DNA of 34,343 nt. It comes from Actinomycetota bacterium (lineage in GTDB: Bacteria > Actinomycetota > Thermoleophilia > Gaiellales > Gaiellaceae). The notes under the pieces are model-generated. The model did no database searches. It saw only the letters and a list, made by a program, of their open reading frames with translations, and was not told where the DNA came from. The stretch lies in NCBI GenBank assembly GCA_005883965.1, contig VAWL01000070.1, forward strand, positions 1 through 34,343, written 5' to 3'. The position numbers and the translations under genes were made by a program. Shown here one piece after another: positions 7,468 through 12,805 of the stretch (the stretch's first letter is position 1; every line of letters starts with the position of its first letter).

Positions 7468-8805
7468 ATGGACTCGAACGCCTCGCGCCTCCCACAGATC
7501 AGGTACGCGCGCAACGGTGGAGTCGCGATCGCCTACCAGGTGGTGGGCGACGGGGACGTCGACCTCGTCTACGTGCCCGAGTGGACGTCGAACCTCGTGC
7601 ACTGGTGGGAGTATCCGCGCTGGCGCGACTTCTACCTCCGCCTCGCCCGTTCGTTCCGGCTGATCCTGTTCGACAAGCGCGGAACCGGTCTCTCCGACCA
7701 CGGCGGCCAGTTCGCCGCCCTCGAGACGAGGATGGAGGATTTGCACGCGGTTCTCGACCACGCCGGATCGTCGAATCCGGTGATCTTCAGCGCGGACGAG
7801 GGGAGCGCGATGGCCGTCCTGTTCGCGGCGTCGTATCCGGAGCGAACGCGGGCGCTCGTGCTCTTCCACGCCCGAGCGAAGGGCTCCACCGCGCACGCCG
7901 ACGCCAAGTCACCGCAGTACCTGCCCGCTCTTCGGGAGGGCTGGGGCATCGAGGAATGGTGTGACCAGCTCTTCAGGGAAGTGTGGCCGTCGCTCGCTGC
8001 GAACGAGGACGATCGGCAGTGGTTCGCAAACTCCGTACGGCTCGGAGCGAGCCCCGCGGTCGCGTACGCGCTCAACCGTGCCTTTCACGAGACCGATCTG
8101 CGCGACGTGCTGCCCGCGGTGCACGTCCCGACGCTCCTCCTCTACCGCTCGTTGCCGGAGGAGGAGGCGGCGACGATGGACGCGGCGACCCGGATCCCGG
8201 GCGCGCGGACGATGCGCGTGTCCGGCACCGACCCGGGCGCGATCTTCCTCTCGCCCGAAATCGCAGACGAGATCGACCGGTTCGTTGCCGGCGAAGAAGC
8301 CCCGGCCGTCCCCGAGAGCGTGCTCGCCACTGTCGTGTTCACCGACATCGTCGGCTCGACCGACCATGCGGCACGGATCGGCGACCGCGCCTGGCGCGAC
8401 CTCCTGGCCCGCCACCACGCGCTCGTCCGACGGGAACTGGCGCGCTTCCGCGGACACGAACGCGACACGGCCGGCGACGGGTTCTTCGCCACCTTCGACG
8501 GCCCCGCGCGCGCGATCAGGGCGGCGCAGGCGATCGTCGACGGCGTCCGCACGCTCGGCCTCGAAGCGAGAATCGGGATCCACGTCGGCGAGTGCGAGCT
8601 CCACGACGGGAAGATCGCGGGCCTCGCCGTCAACATCGGCTCCCGCGTCGCCTCCAACGCCGGCGCAGGCGAAGTGCTCGTCTCGCAAACGGTTCGAGAC
8701 CTCGTCGCCGGATCAGGAATCAGGTTCGAAGATCGAGGCGTCCACGAACTTAAGGGAATACCCGGGAGCTGGCAGCTCTTCGCGGTCGTAGCCGCAGACA
8801 CCTGA
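7468..8805 (+). CDS. Alpha/beta-hydrolase - class III adenylate/guanylate cyclase fusion
   Basis: The N-terminal ~265 residues are an alpha/beta-hydrolase fold (VAIAYQVVGDGDVDLVYVP, LILFDKRGTGLSD). The C-terminal ~165 are a class III nucleotidyl cyclase. Cyclase metal aspartates are Asp293 (FTDIVGST) and Asp337 (TAGDGFF), and the transition-state pair is Asn389/Arg393 (VNIGSR). The purine-specifying Lys position reads Asp333, as in ERDTAGDG, so ATP or GTP preference is uncertain. In the hydrolase the nucleophile elbow, normally G-x-S-E-G-G in such fusions, reads SADEGS, with Asp110 in place of Ser. The protein likely senses a small ligand and makes a cyclic nucleotide. The ATGs at 7450 and 7468 are both possible; neither has a clear ribosome binding site. 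Confidence 0.88.
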   Translation: MDSNASRLPQIRYARNGGVAIAYQVVGDGDVDLVYVPEWTSNLVHWWEYPRWRDFYLRLARSFRLILFDKRGTGLSDHGGQFAALETRMEDLHAVLDHAGSSNPVIFSADEGSAMAVLFAASYPERTRALVLFHARAKGSTAHADAKSPQYLPALREGWGIEEWCDQLFREVWPSLAANEDDRQWFANSVRLGASPAVAYALNRAFHETDLRDVLPAVHVPTLLLYRSLPEEEAATMDAATRIPGARTMRVSGTDPGAIFLSPEIADEIDRFVAGEEAPAVPESVLATVVFTDIVGSTDHAARIGDRAWRDLLARHHALVRRELARFRGHERDTAGDGFFATFDGPARAIRAAQAIVDGVRTLGLEARIGIHVGECELHDGKIAGLAVNIGSRVASNAGAGEVLVSQTVRDLVAGSGIRFEDRGVHELKGIPGSWQLFAVVAADT

Positions 8806-8914
8806 CGTTCCGCCCCTCGCGCCCCGATCAGCGTCAGCGACGTCCCGGCGGCCGACGATCGAGAGTGAGAAATCATCCGGCTCGCGCGAGCTTCCGGTTG
8901 CGGAGAAGCAAGCG

Positions 8915-8943
8915 TCGCCTGGGCCAGTGTTCGGGAATGTCCC
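8915..8943 (+). repeat. Dispersed intergenic repeat, copy 2
   Basis: The 29-nt element begins TCGCCTGGGCCAGTGTTCG and ends GAATGTCCC. It is the best match to copy 3 (9259) and shares the first 15 bases (TCGCCTGGGCCAG plus Y-G) with copy 4. It lies upstream of the amber-interrupted ORF. Confidence 0.5.
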
Positions 8944-8978
8944 TCGACCAGCGGGCAGTCGAACCTAGGATCAGAAGC

Positions 8979-9251
8979 ATGGTCGCCGTCGATTATGAGC
9001 GGGCGGAACGCGCGTACCTCGACGCCATTGCCAGCGGTGCGACGTCGGCTGACCTTGCTGCGGCGGCGCGGCAGTGCAGCGAGATCGCTCACGACTGGTA
9101 GTCGGCCGCCTACGCAGAGTTCTTCTCCGAGAGAGGCATCCGCGGTGAAGCTGACCGTACGGTGATCGAGAAAGAGATCGAAGCAGAGAAGGCAGAGCTG
9201 CTGAGTGATCTTTGGCGCGACATCGCCTCTGCGTACGGCACACGTTCCTAA
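8979..9251 (+). pseudogene. Small ORF split by an in-frame amber (TAG) codon
   Basis: From the ATG at 8979, with AGGA 8 nt upstream, the frame encodes 40 residues ending ...CSEIAHDW, then TAG at 9099-9101. The same frame continues without interruption for 49 residues (SAAYAEFFSERGIRGEADR... to ...DIASAYGTRS) and ends at TAA 9249-9251. Both halves look like one continuous helical, acidic protein with the same composition. The TAG could come from TGG by one change, giving HDWWSAAY. I recognise no family. It is most simply a recent nonsense mutation; readthrough or a sequencing error are alternatives. No tRNA or recoding element is visible here. Confidence 0.5.
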
Positions 9252-9258
9252 GGCGCTC

Positions 9259-9287
9259 TCGTCTGGGCCAGCGTGCGCGAATGACCC
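9259..9287 (+). repeat. Dispersed intergenic repeat, copy 3
   Basis: The element reads TCGTCTGGGCCAGCGTGCG followed by CGAATGACCC. It lies directly after the amber-interrupted ORF, between it and the small membrane protein on the other strand. Confidence 0.5.
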
Positions 9288-9323
9288 CTGACTAAGTCGG
9301 GCCGACGGCGACGGTAGCTCTGG

Positions 9324-9428
9324 CTAACCCAGGGTGAATGTAGCGAACACGATGAGGAACGCGATCCAGAGAGCAAAGAGGACGAGCGCGCCGACGACCA
9401 ACTTCCTCCGCCCGCTCCATGCAGCCAT
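9324..9428 (-). CDS. 34-residue single-span membrane protein
   Basis: The minus strand encodes a 34-residue protein from the ATG at 9428 to TAG at 9324-9326. It begins MAAWSGRRKLV and continues as one uninterrupted hydrophobic helix (GALVLFALWIAFLIVFATF) ending TLG. The Arg-Arg-Lys before the helix predicts a cytoplasmic N-terminus. AGGTAGAG lies about 7 nt upstream of the ATG, and an in-frame TAG just before that ribosome binding site fixes the start. Its clean start, positive-inside charge and helix length suggest a real small gene. The function is unknown. Confidence 0.6.
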   Translation of the reverse strand: MAAWSGRRKLVVGALVLFALWIAFLIVFATFTLG

Positions 9429-9484
9429 AGCTCGACTCTACCTGGCCCCCCGCGACGTCATCAGTAATTCGATGAGGAGGACCG

Positions 9485-9508
9485 TCGCCTGGGCCAGCGT
9501 CCTTGTCG
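9485..9508 (+). repeat. Dispersed intergenic repeat, copy 4 (3' part diverged)
   Basis: TCGCCTGGGCCAGCGT matches copies 2 and 3, but the sequence diverges after that (CCTTGTCG). It lies 126 bases left of the tRNA-Ala fragment. Confidence 0.4.
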
Positions 9509-9610
9509 CCTGACGGACTGGAGGCTGAGCGGGCATGACCGACTCACCAATCCGCTCACCAAGCGCCCTCCTCGCACCGGGACGGAGGCACGAAACGCCT
9601 TGACAAGGGA

Positions 9611-9658
9611 TGGAGCTAGCGGGGCTCGAACCGGCGACCTCCCAGGTGCGATCCATGC
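9611..9658 (-). repeat. 3' fragment of tRNA-Ala(CGC), candidate attachment-site remnant
   Basis: These 48 bases match 29859-29906, the 3' two-thirds of the intact tRNA-Ala(CGC), at 44 positions in the same orientation. The match covers the acceptor 3' strand, T arm, variable loop and anticodon including CGC, then stops. The D arm and 5' acceptor strand are missing. Mismatches break the T stem and anticodon stem, so it cannot be a functional tRNA. Its placement, far from the intact gene and downstream of that gene's 3' end, is what an attR-type copy would look like. Confidence 0.7.
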
Positions 9659-10021
9659 CTTAGAACCGCGTGATCCGGTCTGGAACCGGGCATAACTGGC
9701 CTGGCCTGTGTCGTCCTGGTGCTCAGGATTTGCGCCAAAGTAGCTCGGTATCGATTGCCCGAGCGGGTACATGGCGGCGCTTTTCCCATTTCCCACGCGC
9801 GCGGGTGCCTAAGGCGAGTCGCAAGCTCGGCGTGCTCGCGGTCAAGGATGCGCACGGTTGGGGGAGCGGGCGCATCTATGAGACTAGGGAGTCGGGCAAA
9901 CCTCTTTCCGGGGAGTACTGGGCGGCAGTTCTTCCCTAGGGGGAGCGGAAGCGCCCGGCTCCCCTCTCCTGATCAAAGAGAGGCGAGAGCCGCCGCACGA
10001 GGACCGGACAACGAAGCCGTG
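9659..10021. other. 363-base stretch without a recognisable gene
   Basis: No open frame here has plausible coding character; the frames are short and Arg/Ser-rich on both strands. Two overlapping hairpins lie near the right side: GGGGAGC (9940-9946) with GCTCCCC (9958-9964), and CCTCTC (9963-9968) with GAGAGG (9978-9983). They share bases, so only one can form at a time. They lie downstream of the response-regulator gene on the minus strand and could end its transcript, though no U-run follows. I looked for riboswitch and integrase remnants and could not support either. Confidence 0.4.
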
Positions 10022-10438
10022 TCAGCGGACGCCAGCGCGAGGCATGCTCGCGTTCAGGAGCGCCAGCGCCAGGACGATGTCGGCCAGGCAGCTGACACCC
10101 TCGCCTTTCCTTATGTACGCCGCCGCTCCCGCATCGAGAGCCCGGGAATCCGGTCCCTCCACCGAGGTCATCAGGACGACAACGGGGCTCTCCGACATAT
10201 TGCGCAACTTTCGCGTCGCCTCGACTCCGTCGACGCCCGGCATTGCAACGTCCATCAGCACGAGCGACGGCTTCAGCGTCTCGACGAGCTGGATTGCCTC
10301 CTCGCCATCGCCGGCGATACCGATGACTTCGAACGCGCCATGCTCCTCGACCGACAGTCGCAGCTCGTCGGCGAAGCGGCGGTCCTTGTCCGCGATGACG
10401 ATACGTGTTCTGTCCCGGGGCGGCCGTGGACGTTGCAC
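10022..10438 (-). CDS. Stand-alone response-regulator receiver domain
   Basis: The 138-residue protein is a complete receiver domain with nothing fused to it. Acidic residues Asp17/Asp19 (ADKD), phospho-acceptor Asp63 (LVLMDVAMPGVDG), Thr91 (VVVLMTS) and Lys111 (AYIRKGEG) are all present. Such single-domain regulators act in phosphorelays or by protein contact. The start is GTG at 10438. No histidine kinase lies nearby, so its partner must be encoded elsewhere. It lies downstream of the LuxR-type regulator on the same strand, with a 154-base gap that holds two direct repeats. Confidence 0.88.
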   Translation of the reverse strand: MQRPRPPRDRTRIVIADKDRRFADELRLSVEEHGAFEVIGIAGDGEEAIQLVETLKPSLVLMDVAMPGVDGVEATRKLRNMSESPVVVLMTSVEGPDSRALDAGAAAYIRKGEGVSCLADIVLALALLNASMPRAGVR

Positions 10439-10488
10439 AGCCTCAGTTTGTCATACGGAGCGCTCCGGTTCTCCTCCCCAAGAGGCCG

Positions 10489-10545
10489 GGATTCGTTGAC
10501 AATCGAGCCTGTCGGCGGGTGCAAACTCCCAAGGATTCGTTATCA
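10489..10545. promoter_or_regulatory. Pair of direct repeats upstream of receiver gene
   Basis: GGATTCGTTGACA at 10489-10501 recurs as GGATTCGTTATCA at 10533-10545, with 11 of 13 bases alike and a 44-base offset (about four helical turns). They lie in the spacer between the two response-regulator genes and upstream of the minus-strand receiver gene. They could be operator half-sites for a regulator, possibly the neighbouring LuxR-type protein. This is inferred from position only. Confidence 0.3.
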
Positions 10546-10592
10546 GAGCGCTTCGAAAAGGCCGGGAGCTGGCGCGCGACCTGGCAGAGCAA

Positions 10593-11264
10593 CTAGCCGG
10601 CGCCCGGCGGCGACGGGTGCATGAGAGCCACACCGTGGATATGGGCCCACCGGGTCGCCTCGGTCCGGTTTGAAACCTCGAGCTTCTCGTAAATGTTCGA
10701 AAGGTGGAACTTGATCGTTTCGAGCGAAACCCACAGCATGCGGGCGAGCTGCGCATTGGAGTAGCCCTCGGCGACGAGTTGGAGGATCTCGCGCTCGCGC
10801 GGGGTAAGCATCACGGCTGTGCTCCGGGACGTCGTTTGGCGGGCTTGATCGGGAAGTGGCCATTCCTTGGCGAGGTAGATCGAGCGCTCGAAGACCTGGC
10901 GGATCGCAACGATCAGATCGTCAGGGCGTGCCGTCTTGAGCACGTAGCCCGCGGCTCCTGCAGCGAAAGCCGCGTTGACTGCACGTGGGTCGTCAACGGT
11001 CGACCAGACGACGACGCGCAGGTCGACCACCTTCTCTCGCGCTCGATGGATGCTCTGCAAGTCATCAGCACTTGTCTGGTCGTTGTCGATTCCGGCAACA
11101 AATAGATTTGGTCGGCGCTCTTCGACGAGCTTGACCGCCTCGTCCACAGAAGTCGTCGCCGCACTCACGGACACGTCAATGGCGGCCAACACTCGCACGA
11201 GCGCGCGAAGCCATAATTCAGACCGATCGCATACGACCGCCGCCCGCTCTCCCCTTGCGGTCAC
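10593..11264 (-). CDS. LuxR/NarL-type response regulator with degenerate receiver
   Basis: The 223-residue protein has an N-terminal receiver and a C-terminal LuxR-type helix-turn-helix (LTPREREILQLVAEGYSNAQ, then LETIKFHLSNIYEKLEV). The DNA-binding domain is intact. The receiver is not: the phospho-acceptor position is Gly58 (LFVAGID), and the acidic pair is reduced to Asp13-Arg14. The conserved Ser (VVWS) and Lys (GYVLK) remain. It may therefore work without phosphorylation. GTG at 11264 has AGGAG 8 nt upstream, which fixes the start. Being at the edge of the polysaccharide block, it may control those genes; that is inference. Confidence 0.88.
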   Translation of the reverse strand: MTARGERAAVVCDRSELWLRALVRVLAAIDVSVSAATTSVDEAVKLVEERRPNLFVAGIDNDQTSADDLQSIHRAREKVVDLRVVVWSTVDDPRAVNAAFAAGAAGYVLKTARPDDLIVAIRQVFERSIYLAKEWPLPDQARQTTSRSTAVMLTPREREILQLVAEGYSNAQLARMLWVSLETIKFHLSNIYEKLEVSNRTEATRWAHIHGVALMHPSPPGAG

Positions 11265-11345
11265 GGCGGTGACTCCTATCCTGCTGTTGGTAACTCCTCC
11301 CCTCCCCTCCCAAGGTAGTTCCCAGTCCTTCGATTGTGCGACCGC

Positions 11346-11375
11346 ATATTTGTACCAATTTCGTAACTATTTCAA
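11346..11375 (-). promoter_or_regulatory. Candidate promoter of the LuxR-type regulator gene
   Basis: An unusually AT-rich patch carries TTGAAA (11370-11375 on the minus strand) and, 15-18 bases on, TACAAAT/AAATAT as a -10-like box. It points toward the gene starting at 11264, leaving a leader of about 70-80 bases. Confidence 0.35.
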
Positions 11376-11396
11376 ACTGCGCTGACACGTGCTACG

Positions 11397-11410
11397 CGCA
11401 CGACCGTGCG
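11397..11410 (-). terminator. Small hairpin downstream of the proline-repeat gene
   Basis: CGCAC (11397-11401) pairs with GTGCG (11406-11410) around a four-base loop, about 40 bases after the minus-strand stop at 11451. There is no U-run, so termination activity is doubtful. Confidence 0.2.
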
Positions 11411-11450
11411 AGTGTTGGTTGCTTGCGTGCGCGAGAGCACGAGCTTCCGC

Positions 11451-12674
11451 TCAGCGCCTGAGGTCGCGAACCGTGTGGCTGATCGCGAAAACGAGCGAGA
11501 TCCCGAGCACCGCGAAGAGGAACAGGCGCAACCAGTCCCTGGGAGAGCTAGGTCGGAATCCGTTCGCCCCGGAGAGCCCGCCAGGAAGCTCGGGGCTCGG
11601 GGAGTTCTTGCTCGTCTCAGCCGCGAGCACGCCGCCCTTCGACGTCTGCGCCCGTCCGTCGCGATCGACGCCGCTCATCCCGATCAGCGCCGCGAGGCTG
11701 TTCCCGGGAAATGGCAACGAGGGTGCGCAGGAGTTGCGCATCCAGAGAGCCGCGAGCTGTGAGCGCTTGGGACGGCCACTGGTGACAATGACGACGCGGG
11801 TCACGAAGAGTCTGCGGCCACTCCGGACCGCGCGCGCGTCGATCCTGTACGTGCCAGGTGCCAGACGGCGTCCTCCTAGGCGGCCGCTGAACCGGAGCCT
11901 GTTGACGCCCTTGTGTCCGCGGAGTTGGAAGCTTCGCGTCACACCGCAGCGCGGCGCCAACTGAGTCACCGTCACCCTCACACGACCGGCCTTGCGGAGC
12001 CTGAACATGAACGTGGTCGCTCGATGATGCCGCCCCTTCGACACGATCCACCTGGGCGACCGCGGAGCTCGTGCGGGCGACCCGTACGTGACGCTCGACC
12101 CGCCAGCGCTGCCCGCCTGCGGTGCCCCGGAACCAGATGTACCGGACGAGCCGCTTGCTGAGCCGCCCGAGCCGGGCAATACCCCGCCGGCAGCCGGGGG
12201 CAGCGGCGGCGGCGGAGGCGGCGGAGGCAGGTTCGGCGGCGGTGGTGGAAGCGGCGGCGGTGGTGGAAGCGGCGGGGGCGGCGGAAGCGGCGGTGGCGGA
12301 GGCGGCGGTGGTGGAAGCGGCGGCGGCGGCGGAAGCGGCGGCGGGGGCGGCAGTGGCGGGGGCGGAGGCAGCGGCGGGGGCGGCGGAAGCGGCGGTGGCG
12401 GAGGCGGCGGTGGTGGAAGCGGCGGCGGCGGCGGAAGCGGCGGCGGGGGCGGCAGTGGCGGGGGCGGAGGCAGCGGCGGGGGCGGAGGCAGCGGCGGGGG
12501 CGGCGGAAGCGGCGGCGGGGGCGGCAGCGGCGGCGGCGGTATCAAACCCGCAGTTGCCGACGAATTGCCCGGTAGAAGTGTGGGTGTCTGCGCGGTTCCG
12601 GAAGCGATCAGGAAGGCGGCGGCGAGAACCAGAGCCGACACCAAAAGCGCCCTCACCGAGCGTCCAGGTCTCAT
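11451..12674 (-). CDS. Secreted proline-repeat surface protein with C-terminal membrane anchor
   Basis: The 407-residue product has a signal peptide (RALLVSALVLAAAFLIASGTAQ) and a ~120-residue stiff spacer made of repeated PPPPPLP units. A Gly/Ser linker and a beta-rich domain follow (RWIVSKGRHHRATTFMFRL, APRCGVTRSFQL, LAPGTYRIDARAV). A membrane helix (LFLFAVLGISLVFAISHTV) then ends in Arg-rich residues. The layout suggests a wall-spanning protein that holds its beta domain at a distance from the membrane. The repeat DNA includes a perfect 102-base duplication. The ATG at 12674 is preceded by GGAG at 7 nt and lies in a tandem array of similar start modules. No family is recognised for the beta domain. 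Confidence 0.8.
   Translation of the reverse strand: MRPGRSVRALLVSALVLAAAFLIASGTAQTPTLLPGNSSATAGLIPPPPLPPPPPLPPPPPLPPPPPLPPPPPLPPPPPLPPPPPLPPPPPPPPPLPPPPPLPPPPPLPPPPPLPPPPPLPPPPPPPPPLPPPPPLPPPPPLPPPPPNLPPPPPPPPLPPAAGGVLPGSGGSASGSSGTSGSGAPQAGSAGGSSVTYGSPARAPRSPRWIVSKGRHHRATTFMFRLRKAGRVRVTVTQLAPRCGVTRSFQLRGHKGVNRLRFSGRLGGRRLAPGTYRIDARAVRSGRRLFVTRVVIVTSGRPKRSQLAALWMRNSCAPSLPFPGNSLAALIGMSGVDRDGRAQTSKGGVLAAETSKNSPSPELPGGLSGANGFRPSSPRDWLRLFLFAVLGISLVFAISHTVRDLRR
12268..12485 (-). repeat. Perfect 102-base tandem duplication in the proline-repeat region
   Basis: Bases 12268-12383 equal 12370-12485 exactly, an offset of 102 bases (34 codons). The surrounding 12190-12540 consists of shorter GGC/GGN-rich units encoding the PPPPPLP repeat on the minus strand. 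Exact identity implies recent expansion, and the length should vary between strains. Assembly error is possible in such sequence. Confidence 0.8.
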
Positions 12675-12740
12675 CGTCTTACTCCAGGCCCCATCGTCTT
12701 ACTCCCGCCCCATCGTCCTCCCGCCCCATCGTCTTAGTTA
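12669..12740 (-). repeat. Four tandem start-codon modules upstream of the proline-repeat gene
   Basis: On the minus strand a 16-20-base unit with GGAG, (TAAG)ACG and ATG occurs four times, with ATGs at 12729, 12713, 12694 and 12674. Translation from 12729 gives 16 codons before TAA. From 12713 it gives MGRE then TAA. From 12694 it gives seven codons ending in TGA that overlaps the main ATG (ATGA). The array therefore makes nested minicistrons leading into the real gene. Confidence 0.6.
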
Positions 12741-12805
12741 AACGCGCGGGCGCATGCGGCTGGTTGCGGCTTTGAAGTCCCAACCCCCCGACCGGGGAGG
12801 TTGCC

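Noticed and set aside
7377-9508. Repeats considered as a CRISPR array
   Set aside because: Spacing is irregular (hundreds of bases to over 1 kb), copies differ, genes lie between them and no cas gene is present.
9659-10021. Possible riboswitch or integrase remnant inside the left island edge
   Set aside because: No known riboswitch consensus (c-di-AMP, c-di-GMP, cobalamin, TPP) could be matched and no recombinase motif is seen in any frame; only two small overlapping hairpins can be supported.
11389-11964. Plus-strand ORF over the end of the proline-repeat gene
   Set aside because: Composition is that of an antisense shadow, with no ribosome binding site and no similarity; the opposite frame holds a coherent membrane anchor.
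12088-12775. Gly/Ser-rich and Ala/Glu-rich plus-strand ORFs opposite the proline tract
   Set aside because: They exist only because the minus-strand PPPPPLP repeat leaves all frames open; the minus-strand gene has a signal peptide, a ribosome binding site and a membrane anchor.
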